Assembly: GCA_947177365.1 (NCBI GenBank)
Contig: CAMWUD010000002.1
Span: 1 to 37,752 of the forward strand
Direction of reading: 5' to 3'
Length of the DNA: 37,752 nucleotides
Source: an uncultured Porphyromonadaceae bacterium
GTDB taxonomy: Bacteria; Bacteroidota; Bacteroidia; Bacteroidales; Muribaculaceae
Shown here: positions 25,971 through 35,449 of the stretch, piece after piece
Position numbering within the stretch: position 1 is the stretch's first letter
Layout of the letters: each line of letters starts with the position of its first letter
Translations under genes and position numbers: made by a program
Notes under the pieces: generated by a model
The model's input: only the letters and a program-made list of their open reading frames with translations
Databases searched by the model: none
What the model was told of the DNA's origin: nothing

Positions 25971-28178
25971 TGTCATTTCTGTCAGCCGCAGTACCCGCGA
26001 GGAGTAGTCGCTGTTTTTATGATAGTCGACCTTGTGGGTGAGCGGCATTTCCAGACCGTTGGCCATCAGATAGCTGCCGCTGTACACCTTGCCTTCGCAG
26101 GGCAGGGGTTCGTTGTCGATGCGGTTTAGTTCCGTCACACGATAACGCTTGTCCGCATCCAGGCCTGCCATGGGTATGCGCGGAAGCTGCTGGTTCATGA
26201 ATGTCTCCGTCTTCCACCAGAAAAATACTGCGTCGTCTTTTTCGGGTGTGACATACATCAGCGATGCCACGCCTTTCTTGTCGAAGGGCGACTGCAGGCG
26301 GTAGAGGTCGCCGAGCTGCACTATAGGCCGGATCTGCTTGTAGTCGGTGATGGCACGGGCGCATACCGCGCGGTCTTCGTCGTTCATGTCGCGGGGCTGC
26401 ATCTCCAGACCGAGCCGTCCGCTCATGGCCACATCGGCGCGGAACTTGGCTGGGATGCGCCGGAATGTCTGATGGTTCGGAGCAGCCGAGATGTGCGAGG
26501 CCATGGCTATGGCGGGGAAGAAGTAGCTTGTTCCCCACTGCATGTAGATGCGCTGCAGGGCATCGTTGTTGTCCGAAGTCCAGAATTCATCGAACCAGGG
26601 CAGCACACCCCAGTTGGCGCGTCCGCCGCCGCTTGCGCATGCCTGGATGGTGACATCGGGGTGGGCGGCACGGATGCGGTCGAGTGTCTTGACGAATCCT
26701 TTGTGGTAGTCGATATACATGTGGCTCTGGTTGTCGGCGGTGAGATATTGCGAGCCATGTTCCATTATCGGGGCGTTTGCATCCCATTTTATATAATCTA
26801 TGTCAGGATACTTGGTCATGAGCGTGTCGACAACCTCAAACACCAGATCCTGAACCTTCGGGTTGGCCATGTCGAGTACCAGCTGTGTGCCACCGCGGCC
26901 TTTCACCACCGGACGGCCGGCTGCCTTGATGATATATTCGGGGTGTTTCTCGTAGAGTTCGCTGACAGTGTTGGTCATTTCCGGCTCAATCCATATGCCG
27001 AAGCTGATGCCGTTGCGGCGTGCTGCGGCGAGCAGTCCGTCGATGCCGTTGGGAAGTTTGCGGGTGTCGACAGTCCAGTCGCCCAGCGACGAGTTGTCGA
27101 CATCGCGCGGATACTTGACGCCGAACCAGCCGTCGTCCATCACGAACAGTTCGCCGCCCATTCCGGCGATATCCTCCATCATGCCGTACATGCCCTCCTC
27201 ATTTATGTCGAAGTAGACGCCTTCCCATGAGTTGAGCAGAATCTTCCGTTCTTTGTCGCCGGCGTGGAGGCGGTTGTCGCGTCCCCAGCGGTGGAAATTG
27301 CGGCTGGCTCCGGAGAGTCCTTCAGCGCTATAGGTGAGCGCCAGTTCGGGGGTGGTGAAGGTCTCGCCTTTTTTCAGGTGATACTCCGAGTTCTCCTCGT
27401 TGATGCCTGCGAAGAAATGATGGAAATCCGTGTCGTCGGTATCGACAAACAGCTTATAGTTGCCGGGATAGCACAGGGCGGCGCCTATCACGCGACCACT
27501 GTTTTCCATCGGTTTTCCGTCGAGCGAGAACATCACCTCGGCGTGTGCGGTATGCGAATTTCTCAGTCCGTCCTTGTTTTTTATCATTCTGACGCCGTGC
27601 GGCAGCGGTTCTTCGGTCAGCTGTGTCTCGTTGGCCCATGAGCCATAGAGGCTCGACATCCATACATTGCCGTAGCGTATCGGCAGATAGCCCGACATGA
27701 AGCGGTTGAGTGTCACCGGTCCTTTCTCCATATTCCTGATTTCGGCCCAGGTTTCAATCACATCGTATCCCGGGCGAACGCGATAGCATATGTCGACGTA
27801 TAGCGGATACACTTTGTCGCGCGTCGACACGGTGGTGGTTTCGGCTCCATCGCTCTGGCTGCGGCTGACACCGGTCACTTCCACATCGGTTGTGCGGTTG
27901 CCATCGGCATGTGTCACACTCAGTGCTGCCTCGGCCTGCGGATTGATGCCGTATACCGGATAGGCGTTGTGGTGCAGGTCGGGCGACTGCTGCAGATTGT
28001 CGAGGTCGCCCTGAGTCAGCGGGCTGCCGTAATAGAGGATTTTGAGAGCTTCGCCTTCGGTTGCGTCGAGTACGAGCGAACTTGAAGGAGTGGCGAGATT
28101 TATTATCTCGGCGCATACTCCCTGCGATGCCAGAGCCAGGACTATGGACAGCACCGCCGGGCGGTTGAAATGTAACAT
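25962..28178 (-). CDS. Alpha-galactosidase, GH36 family
   Basis: 738 aa; MGGELFVMDDGWFG, FGIWIEPEMTN, DIDYIKWDANAPI, IQACASGGGRANWGVLPWFDEFWTSDNND. Confidence 0.95.
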   Translation of the reverse strand: MLHFNRPAVLSIVLALASQGVCAEIINLATPSSSLVLDATEGEALKILYYGSPLTQGDLDNLQQSPDLHHNAYPVYGINPQAEAALSVTHADGNRTTDVEVTGVSRSQSDGAETTTVSTRDKVYPLYVDICYRVRPGYDVIETWAEIRNMEKGPVTLNRFMSGYLPIRYGNVWMSSLYGSWANETQLTEEPLPHGVRMIKNKDGLRNSHTAHAEVMFSLDGKPMENSGRVIGAALCYPGNYKLFVDTDDTDFHHFFAGINEENSEYHLKKGETFTTPELALTYSAEGLSGASRNFHRWGRDNRLHAGDKERKILLNSWEGVYFDINEEGMYGMMEDIAGMGGELFVMDDGWFGVKYPRDVDNSSLGDWTVDTRKLPNGIDGLLAAARRNGISFGIWIEPEMTNTVSELYEKHPEYIIKAAGRPVVKGRGGTQLVLDMANPKVQDLVFEVVDTLMTKYPDIDYIKWDANAPIMEHGSQYLTADNQSHMYIDYHKGFVKTLDRIRAAHPDVTIQACASGGGRANWGVLPWFDEFWTSDNNDALQRIYMQWGTSYFFPAIAMASHISAAPNHQTFRRIPAKFRADVAMSGRLGLEMQPRDMNDEDRAVCARAITDYKQIRPIVQLGDLYRLQSPFDKKGVASLMYVTPEKDDAVFFWWKTETFMNQQLPRIPMAGLDADKRYRVTELNRIDNEPLPCEGKVYSGSYLMANGLEMPLTHKVDYHKNSDYSSRVLRLTEMTND

Positions 28179-28235
28179 AATTATCAGGTTTGGATGGTCT
28201 ATTATATGGTCTGTTATTTTGATTCATGGTATTGG

Positions 28236-28259
28236 CCCGCAGCCGGCAACGGCTGCGGG
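28236..28259 (-). terminator. Hairpin downstream of hom
   Basis: 10-bp inverted repeat CCCGCAGCCG / CGGCTGCGGG with a 4-nt loop in the hom-GH36 intergenic region; no strong U tract on the minus strand. Confidence 0.45.
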
Positions 28260-28272
28260 TTTCCCTTGCGGG

Positions 28273-29502
28273 TCAGTTGTCTCTGTCAACAAAAAAACGG
28301 GTCATATTGGCGATGAACACATCGGGAGCATCGAGTGTGGCGCGATGCTTTATCAGGTCGCCCAGCACGATGTCGGCCACTACATAGTTGCCATCGGCCG
28401 ACAGATACTGCTCGTGCACACACTGCAGCGGCAGCAGGCCGGGAATGTCTGTCGAGCTGTAGCGTATATATACCCGCAGAGTCACATCGGTGGTGTAGGC
28501 GGGGCGGTTGATGTAGTCCATTTTCTTGTATTCGTAGCGGTAGCCGTGTAGACGCGCCATTACGTCGCTCAGAATGGATGATGCGGTAGGCAGGCCGCCG
28601 GCACCTTTGCCGAACATGAACTGGCGGTCGTAGCATTCGCCGCGGATCACCACACCGTTGTATTCGTTGTCGACGCTGTAGATGTATTTCCCCGGACTTA
28701 CGAACTCCGGCATCACGAACATGGTGAACTCCTCGTCGGATACTTTCACGACCTGGGCCACCAGCTTTATCTTCACACCTTTCTCCCGGGCATAGCGTAT
28801 GTCGGAGTCGTGGATGGCGTTGATGCCGTAGGTGAACACATCCTTCGGACTTACATACACGCCAAGGGCATGGACAGTGATAATGACAAGCTTGAACAGC
28901 GAGTCAAGGCCGCTGATGTCGAATGTGGGGTCGCTTTCGGCAAAACCCAGCCGCTGGGCCTTCGACAGAGCCGAGGCATAGTCTTCACCGTGGTCGAACA
29001 CCCGCGAGAGTATGTAGTTCGACGAGCCGTTGAGTATGCCTTTTACCTCAAGCAGCAGGTCGTTGTCGTAGTATTCCTCCAGATTGCGTATCACCGGAAT
29101 GGAGCCGCACGACGAGGCGTCGTAGAGCATCGCCGTGTCGTATTGCCGCTGCAGGCTGATGAGTTCAGGCAGGTTGGCGGCTATCATGGTCTTGGAGCCG
29201 GACACCACCGGGATGCCCCGGCGAAGGGCTGTAGAGGCGATACGCCAGGCCATCTCCGGGTCGCTCACCACTTCCACAATCAGATTTATCTCCGGATCGA
29301 GGAATATGTCGTCGGGATTGTCGGTGAGCAGGTTGCGGGGCACATCGATGCCTCGCGGCTTGGCAAGGTCTCTGACGCATATGCGACGTATTTCGGCATG
29401 GGCATTCGTGGCGCGGGCTATCACTTTGAAAAAGCCCTGGCCTACTACGCCAAGACCAAAAAGCCCTATTTTTATCGTAGGTTTCTTTATTGTAGGTTTC
29501 AT
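28273..29502 (-). CDS. hom: Homoserine dehydrogenase
   Basis: IKIGLFGLGVVGQGFFKVI; VVSGSKTMIAANLPEL; EVKGILNGSSNYILSRV; GFAESDPTFDISGLDSLFKL; C-terminal ACT-like region. Confidence 0.92.
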   Translation of the reverse strand: MKPTIKKPTIKIGLFGLGVVGQGFFKVIARATNAHAEIRRICVRDLAKPRGIDVPRNLLTDNPDDIFLDPEINLIVEVVSDPEMAWRIASTALRRGIPVVSGSKTMIAANLPELISLQRQYDTAMLYDASSCGSIPVIRNLEEYYDNDLLLEVKGILNGSSNYILSRVFDHGEDYASALSKAQRLGFAESDPTFDISGLDSLFKLVIITVHALGVYVSPKDVFTYGINAIHDSDIRYAREKGVKIKLVAQVVKVSDEEFTMFVMPEFVSPGKYIYSVDNEYNGVVIRGECYDRQFMFGKGAGGLPTASSILSDVMARLHGYRYEYKKMDYINRPAYTTDVTLRVYIRYSSTDIPGLLPLQCVHEQYLSADGNYVVADIVLGDLIKHRATLDAPDVFIANMTRFFVDRDN

Positions 29503-30509
29503 AAAAATGGAATCAATAATTCGTTAAGGCGGCCATGCTCCACAAGGAAGCCGTCGAGGCCGAAGTCTGAATCAATCTCGCGGTACTCCGCGCCCGGTAT
29601 GGCGGCGGCCAGACTGCGCATCTCCTCAGGTGTGAATATTATGTCGCTGCTTATGCCCACAACCAGGGTGCGGGCTTTTATCGCCGACAGAGCCTCGGCG
29701 GTGCCCCCGCGTCCGCGTCCGACGTCATGAGTGTCGAACGAATCGAGTATGGCCACATATGAATATGCGTTATAGCGGCGGCACAGTTTCAGCCCCTGAT
29801 ACTGCTGGTAGGTGCATGCGCGGTGCGGTTCGTCGGCTGTTCTGTCGTCGGCGTCCTGTTGCGAGCGGTTGTAGCCTTTGCCTCCGCGGTAGGTGAGCAA
29901 TCCTATGGCCCGGGCAGCAGCCAGACCGGCCATTGCAGCGTCAGGCCGGGGCTCGCCGAATGTGGGGTCGGCCTTTATGGCCATCCGCTGGGTCTCGTCG
30001 ATTGCTATTGTCCATGGCGAGGCCTTGGCATCGGTGGCTATCAGCACCAGACGGTCGAATCGCTCCGGCTGTCCGCAGATCCATTCCAGAGCCTGGAATC
30101 CGCCCACCGAACTGCCTACGAGGGCATGTATGCGGTCGATTCCGAGTGCGTCGGCAAGTATGGCATGGGCCCGGGCCATGTCGCGGATGGTCACCCGGGG
30201 GAAGTCGGCATAGTAGGGCCGACCGGTCAGAGGATTGTCGGACAGCGGCCCGGTGGTGCCGTAGTGCGAGCCTATGATATTGGCGCAGACCACAAAGAAA
30301 CGTTCCGGATCCAGGAAGCAGCCCTTCTCTACGGTATGCGGCCACCAGTCGGCCACATCGCTGCTTGCTGTCAGGGCATGGCACACCCAGACGGCATTGT
30401 CGCGGGCGGCGTTGAGCTGTCCGTAGCAGTGGTATGCTATCGTCAGTTCCGGAAGAATTTCTCCCGATTCAAGTACAAACGGCTTTGGGTGTCGGTAATA
30501 TCGAGTCAT
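29499..30509 (-). CDS. metX: Homoserine O-acetyltransferase (MetX-type alpha/beta hydrolase)
   Basis: LTIAYHCYGQLNAARDNAVWVCHALTASSDVADWW; VVCANIIGSHYGTTGPLS; LVGSSVGGFQALEW; ATGA overlap with hom. Confidence 0.92.
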   Translation of the reverse strand: MTRYYRHPKPFVLESGEILPELTIAYHCYGQLNAARDNAVWVCHALTASSDVADWWPHTVEKGCFLDPERFFVVCANIIGSHYGTTGPLSDNPLTGRPYYADFPRVTIRDMARAHAILADALGIDRIHALVGSSVGGFQALEWICGQPERFDRLVLIATDAKASPWTIAIDETQRMAIKADPTFGEPRPDAAMAGLAAARAIGLLTYRGGKGYNRSQQDADDRTADEPHRACTYQQYQGLKLCRRYNAYSYVAILDSFDTHDVGRGRGGTAEALSAIKARTLVVGISSDIIFTPEEMRSLAAAIPGAEYREIDSDFGLDGFLVEHGRLNELLIPFL

Positions 30510-30534
30510 AGGCGAAGATTATGTGAAATGCAGG

Positions 30535-31929
30535 TTAATCCGGCCAGCAGGGAGTGGAGCCGGCGATCTCGGGGTTTACTGATTTGTGATACTGCGGGTC
30601 TGCTCCGCATCGGCGCTGACGTCTGAAGTCATCGAGGCAGCGGCGGGCATAGCGTCCCAGCGGCACTATGGCGCAGAGGTTGCAGATGGCCATAAGGCTC
30701 ATGGTGATGTCGGCCAGCGACCAGACCACTCCGAGCGACGATATGCCTCCGGCCAGCACAAAAGCCGTGACCACACAGCGGTAGAGAGTCACCCACAGCG
30801 GGTTGCCGCTGATGAAACGGATGTTGGTCTCGCCGTAATAGTAGTTGGCCACTATGGACGTGAACGCGAAAAACAGTATGGCGATGCTCACAAACCATGC
30901 CCCGGCGCCCGGCAGCAGGCGGAATTCGGAGTCGAGTGCCTGCTGTGTGAGGCTTATGCCTCCGACGGTGGCATCGATATGCACTCCACTCAGGAGTATC
31001 AGCAGGGCTGTGGTGGTGCAGATGAGCAGGGTGTCGGTGAACACTCCGAGAGCCTGGACCAGACCTTGTTTCACGGGGTGGGATACATGTGCGGTGGCTG
31101 CGACATTTGGAGCGGAGCCTTCGCCGGCCTCATTGCTGAACAGTCCGCGGCGTATGCCCATGGCCATGGCGCCGCCGAGGGTGCCGCCCACAGCCTCATC
31201 GATGCCGAAAGCGTTTTCTACAATCAGCCGGAACACATCGGGGACACGTTCAAGATTCATCGCCACCACAACCATGGCCACAAGTATGTAGGCGATTGCC
31301 ATGACCGGCACGACCCACTGGCTGAAGCGGGCTATCGATTTCAGTCCGCCCCATATCACCCACGCCGAAAGCAGGCTCACCGCAGTGGCTGTGAGCCAGA
31401 CCGGAATCTGCCAAGAAGAGTGGAAAGCCTCGGCTATGGTGTTGCTCTGCACTGAGTTGTATGCCAGACCGAAGGTGACGGAAATCAGTACGGCGAAGAG
31501 CACGGCCCACCAGCGCGATTTCAGTCCGTGAAGTATGTAGTAAGCCGGGCCGCCGCGGAATCCTCCGAGTCCGTCGGGTACCTTGTAGAGCTGTGCGAGG
31601 GTCGACTCCACAAAGGCCGAGGCCGCGCCAAGGAGTGCCATCACCCACATCCAGAACACGGCTCCCGGGCCGCCGATGATTATGGCGGTGGCCACACCGG
31701 CAAGGTTGCCTGTGCCGACACGGCTGGCGATAGACACGGCGAAGGCCTGGAAGGAGCTTATGCCGGGGTGTGCGCTTCTGGCCGTCAGCTGGCGGCACAT
31801 CTCGCCGAACATGGTGAACTGCACGCCGCGCATGCGCAGCGTAAACCATATGGCTGCCGCCACAAGCAGCGGCAGCAGAAGCCAGTCGCTCAGACTGTCG
31901 CCTACAGTGCCAAGAATCTTCTCGAACAT
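30535..31929 (-). CDS. AGCS-family amino acid (alanine/glycine):cation symporter
   Basis: FEKILGTVGDSLSDWLLLPLL; SIASRVGTGNLAGVATAIIIGGPGAVFWMWV; RRGLFSNEAGEGSAPNVAATAHVSHPVKQGLVQALGVFTDTLLICTTTALLIL. Confidence 0.94.
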   Translation of the reverse strand: MFEKILGTVGDSLSDWLLLPLLVAAAIWFTLRMRGVQFTMFGEMCRQLTARSAHPGISSFQAFAVSIASRVGTGNLAGVATAIIIGGPGAVFWMWVMALLGAASAFVESTLAQLYKVPDGLGGFRGGPAYYILHGLKSRWWAVLFAVLISVTFGLAYNSVQSNTIAEAFHSSWQIPVWLTATAVSLLSAWVIWGGLKSIARFSQWVVPVMAIAYILVAMVVVAMNLERVPDVFRLIVENAFGIDEAVGGTLGGAMAMGIRRGLFSNEAGEGSAPNVAATAHVSHPVKQGLVQALGVFTDTLLICTTTALLILLSGVHIDATVGGISLTQQALDSEFRLLPGAGAWFVSIAILFFAFTSIVANYYYGETNIRFISGNPLWVTLYRCVVTAFVLAGGISSLGVVWSLADITMSLMAICNLCAIVPLGRYARRCLDDFRRQRRCGADPQYHKSVNPEIAGSTPCWPD

Positions 31930-31932
31930 AGG

Positions 31933-32349
31933 CTATGATGTTGCGTTACAATCTGGACATATGCCTTTGATCATTACACTCATGGCTGTCGGCTCGAAGC
32001 CCTCCGGCAGACCTACCGACGGCATGGCAATGTCCTGAAGGCAGAAATGGCGCTGGCACGAAGTGCAGTAAAAGTGCGGATGCATGTCGTCTATGCTGCA
32101 GTGGTCGTGTCCGGTGCAGACCTCGTAGCGGGTGATTCCGTCGACACCGTTTATGGCATGCGCCACTTCCTGTTCCACAAAGAGGTTCAGCACACGGAAT
32201 ATGCTTGATTTGTCGAGTGTGACAAGACTTGTCTCAAGCTCGCCGAGTGACATCGGTTGTCCGGCCTGCCGCAGTTGCCGGAGCACGAGTATTCTGTTCG
32301 GGGTCTCTTTCAGCCCACGTGACTTCAATATGTTGATTTCTTCAGACAT
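31933..32349 (-). CDS. Fur-family transcriptional regulator
   Basis: MSEEINILKSRGLKETPNRILVLRQLR...; HPHFYCTSCQRHFCL...GICPDCN gives paired CxxC motifs. The longer ORF to 32844 is not credible because its extension is antisense to the + strand hydrolase/GH29 gene. Confidence 0.88.
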   Translation of the reverse strand: MSEEINILKSRGLKETPNRILVLRQLRQAGQPMSLGELETSLVTLDKSSIFRVLNLFVEQEVAHAINGVDGITRYEVCTGHDHCSIDDMHPHFYCTSCQRHFCLQDIAMPSVGLPEGFEPTAMSVMIKGICPDCNATS

Positions 32350-32369
32350 GTTGCTCTTGTTTTGAACTA

Positions 32370-32389
32370 CAAAGTTACGTATAATTTTG
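32370..32389. promoter_or_regulatory. Divergent -7 promoter elements (minus TAACTTTG 32370-32377; plus TAATTTTG 32382-32389)
   Basis: TAnnTTTG matches on both strands between the Fur-family gene and the hydrolase-GH29 gene. Confidence 0.5.
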
Positions 32390-32421
32390 CGATATTGGAA
32401 AAAATTCGTACATTTGCCGAT

Positions 32422-34710
32422 ATGAAACTCAATCTCAGATATTTTGCTGTCGCTGCGGGAGTTGTGATGCTGTCGCATGGCCACGTCGCAGCTTTTGAAG
32501 CCCGCGACATCACTGTATATAACAAAAATGCCGGCATTTCGCTCGGCGGCACGCTTACTTTGCCCGAAGCCGCAGAGCCGAAGGCCGCTGTGCTGCTCGC
32601 CTCCGGAAGCGGCTCGCAGAACCGCGATGAGGAGGTGCTGGGACACCGCCCCTTCAAAGTGCTGGCCGAATATCTGTCGGACAACGGATATGCCGTATTG
32701 CGGCTCGATGACCGGGGGATAGGCGAAAGCGGCGGCGACCCTGCTGCTTCCACGTCCGATGATTATGCCTCGGACCTCGGCTGTGCCATGCAGAAGCTCG
32801 ATTCGATTCTCGGCCCGTCGCTTCCCAAAGGGGTAATAGGACATAGCGAAGGCGGATCGGTGGCCATTAAAATGGCAGTGGACAATCCGGCGTGCCGCTT
32901 CATAGTCACTATGGGCGCACCGGCCTGGCGTGGCGACTCCATAATAATGTCGCAGGCCAGAGCCATGGCCACAGCCATGACCGGCCGCTGGGACGGCGAA
33001 GAGGCGCAGCGGCGTCTGCTCGACCTTGTCGGCAGCGACCTTTCGCAGCCGGTGCTGTACGCAATGCTTTACACCGAACTTGCCGACAAGGTGGGAGGCG
33101 CTCCGACAGCCCAGGTGGCCCGGCAGCTTGAAAAGACTGCCGAAATCATGTCGGCGCCGTCATACCGCAGCATCGTCAAATACGACCCTGCGGCTGATAT
33201 AAGCCGTGTGGCGGTGCCTTGGCTTGCTCTCAACGGTGAGAAAGACATGCAGGTTCTACCCGGTAACCTCGCCACCATAGCGGAACTGAATCCTTCGGCC
33301 ACAACCCGGCTCATGGCCGGCCACAACCATCTGATGCAGCGCTGCACCTCGGGCATGGTTCAGGAATACAGCACCATCGTCGAGGATATATCCGAGGAGA
33401 CCCTCCGGACTATATCGTCATGGCTCGACGAAACCCCGCTGACTCCACGCTTCGACCCTTATGCCGGCGAATACACACCTTCGCCCGAGGTGCTCCGCAG
33501 CCGCCAGGAGTTCGCGGCCGACCGTTTCGGCATATTCATACACTGGGGAATATACAGTCTGTTTGGCCAGGGCGAGTGGTATCTCAACTATGGCCCGAAA
33601 CATCACGAATACGCCAAGTCCGCAAGAGCCTTCTATCCGGCCGATTTCGATGCCGATGAATGGGCCTCGGCCATACACGATTCAGGCGCCCGCTATATAT
33701 GCTTTACAACGCGTCACCACGACGGATTCTCAATGTACCGGACTGCGGAGTCCGACTACAACATAGTCGACGGCACTCCCTTCGGCCGAGATGTCCTGAA
33801 AGAACTCTCAGAAGCCTGCGGCCGGCATGACCTCAGCCTGCATCTCTATTACTCGCACCTCGACTGGGGACGCCAGGACTACCCGCAGGGACGCACCGGC
33901 CATCTGACCGGACGCGACTCGACAGTAAACGACTGGAATTCATACTACGCCTTCATGAACCGGCAGCTCACCGAACTGCTCACCGGCTACGGTCCGATAA
34001 GAGCCGTATGGTTCGACGGATGGTGGGACCACGATGAAGACAAAGTGCCCTTCAACTGGCAGCTCGACGAGCAATACGCCATGATACACCGTCTGCAACC
34101 CTCCTGCCTTGTGGGCAACAACCACCACGAGAACCCCTTCCCGGGCGAGGACATACAGATTTTCGAACGCGACATACCGGGCCAGAATACGGCAGGCTAC
34201 TCCAAGCAGGATATATCCAAACTGCCGCTCGAAACCTGCCAGACCATGAACGGCATGTGGGGCTATAAGCTCATCGATACCGATTACAAGGATACGCCCA
34301 CACTGATCCGTTACCTTGTGGGCACAGCCGGTATGGGCGCCAATCTGCTGCTGAACATCGGTCCGCAGCCAAACGGACAGTTGCCCGCCACAGCTCTGGA
34401 ACGTCTGCGCGACATGGGGCAGTGGATGCGCCGCTACGGTGAGACTATCTACGGTACCGAAGGCAGTCCGTTCCCGGCTCAGGAGTGGGGTACTTCCACC
34501 CGCAAAGGCAATCGTCTGTTTGTCCATATCCTCACCGCTGACACAAGCGACATCCACGTGCCGCTGGATGCAAAGGTGAAACGCGCCTTTGCTTTTGAAA
34601 GCCGTGAAAAGGTGAAATTCAGCCGCTGCAAGGACGGCGGCATAATCCTGCATCTCAATGAGGTGCCCGACGACATAGACCATATCATAGAACTTGAAAT
34701 AAATGACTGA
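32422..34710 (+). CDS. Fused alpha/beta-hydrolase (esterase-like) and GH29 alpha-L-fucosidase
   Basis: Signal peptide; VLLASGSGSQNRDEE, GVIGHSEGGSVAIKMA (Ser), LNGEKDMQV (Asp), MAGHNHLMQ (His); then EFAADRFGIFIHWGIYSLFGQGEWYL, ICFTTRHHDGFSMY, AVWFDGWWD (GH29 nucleophile region), GANLLLNIGPQPNG. Confidence 0.92.
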   Translation: MKLNLRYFAVAAGVVMLSHGHVAAFEARDITVYNKNAGISLGGTLTLPEAAEPKAAVLLASGSGSQNRDEEVLGHRPFKVLAEYLSDNGYAVLRLDDRGIGESGGDPAASTSDDYASDLGCAMQKLDSILGPSLPKGVIGHSEGGSVAIKMAVDNPACRFIVTMGAPAWRGDSIIMSQARAMATAMTGRWDGEEAQRRLLDLVGSDLSQPVLYAMLYTELADKVGGAPTAQVARQLEKTAEIMSAPSYRSIVKYDPAADISRVAVPWLALNGEKDMQVLPGNLATIAELNPSATTRLMAGHNHLMQRCTSGMVQEYSTIVEDISEETLRTISSWLDETPLTPRFDPYAGEYTPSPEVLRSRQEFAADRFGIFIHWGIYSLFGQGEWYLNYGPKHHEYAKSARAFYPADFDADEWASAIHDSGARYICFTTRHHDGFSMYRTAESDYNIVDGTPFGRDVLKELSEACGRHDLSLHLYYSHLDWGRQDYPQGRTGHLTGRDSTVNDWNSYYAFMNRQLTELLTGYGPIRAVWFDGWWDHDEDKVPFNWQLDEQYAMIHRLQPSCLVGNNHHENPFPGEDIQIFERDIPGQNTAGYSKQDISKLPLETCQTMNGMWGYKLIDTDYKDTPTLIRYLVGTAGMGANLLLNIGPQPNGQLPATALERLRDMGQWMRRYGETIYGTEGSPFPAQEWGTSTRKGNRLFVHILTADTSDIHVPLDAKVKRAFAFESREKVKFSRCKDGGIILHLNEVPDDIDHIIELEIND

Positions 34711-35449
34711 TCCCATACTTGAAGTCTGCTGTGGCGACATCGACAGTGTACTTGCCGCAGCAGAAGGTGGAGCTGCTCGCGTGGAGCTCTGCTGCGGTCT
34801 GGCCGAAGGCGGCTTCACGCCGTCTGCCGCACTTATAGAAGCCGCCGTACAGTGCGGCATAAAAGTGAATGTGCTCATACGTCCCCGAGGCGGCGACTTC
34901 CTTTACTCCCGCCGGGAAAAAGACATGATGCTGCGCGATGCCGGGTTTGCAGCCGGGGCAGGCGCCAACGGAATAGTATGCGGAGCACTGCTGTCCGATG
35001 GCAGTGTCGACACCGCTTTCTGCCGAGAACTGGCGCAGTGCTGTTCCGCTACGGAGCTTACCTTCCATCGCGCCTTCGACCTCTGCGCCGACCCGCTGAA
35101 AGCACTCGACGCGATAGCCGACTTGGGTTTCAGCCGCATCCTGACCTCAGGCCTGGCTCCAAGCGCCCTTGAAGGCGCGCCGATGCTGGCCCGGCTTTCA
35201 GACTATGCCGGAGGACGCATACGTATACTTGCCGGAGGAGGTGTCAATCCCGGCAATGCGGCCCGGATTCTGAGCCTGGGCAAAGCCGACGAACTGCATG
35301 CTTCGGCCAGAGCCGCAATTGCCAGCGATATGGAATACCGGCGTGCGGGTGTGTCGATGGGAGTACCCGGTGCAGACGAATACAGCCGTCTGTCGACCTC
35401 CGCCGAGATTGTCCGACAAATTGTCAATGCCATGAAATCAACCATATGA
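34703..35449 (+). CDS. cutC: Copper homeostasis protein CutC
   Basis: LEVCCGDIDSVLAAAEGGAARVELCCGLAEGGFTPSAALI; VNVLIRPRGGDFLYS; TFHRAFD; RILTSG; IRILAGGGVNPGNA. Confidence 0.96.
   Translation: MTDPILEVCCGDIDSVLAAAEGGAARVELCCGLAEGGFTPSAALIEAAVQCGIKVNVLIRPRGGDFLYSRREKDMMLRDAGFAAGAGANGIVCGALLSDGSVDTAFCRELAQCCSATELTFHRAFDLCADPLKALDAIADLGFSRILTSGLAPSALEGAPMLARLSDYAGGRIRILAGGGVNPGNAARILSLGKADELHASARAAIASDMEYRRAGVSMGVPGADEYSRLSTSAEIVRQIVNAMKSTI

Noticed and set aside
28273-31929. SAM riboswitch upstream of metX-hom
   Set aside because: The gap before metX is only about 25 nt after the AGCS gene and no SAM-riboswitch-like motif was recognised there.
32350-32844. N-terminal extension of the Fur-family ORF up to 32844
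   Set aside because: The extension is antisense to the hydrolase-GH29 gene; the Fur-family fold begins at MSEEINILKSRGLKETPNR (32349).
33940-34878. 312-aa minus-strand ORF
   Set aside because: Antisense to the well-supported GH29 and cutC coding regions; low-complexity composition and no recognisable motifs, consistent with a high-GC shadow ORF.
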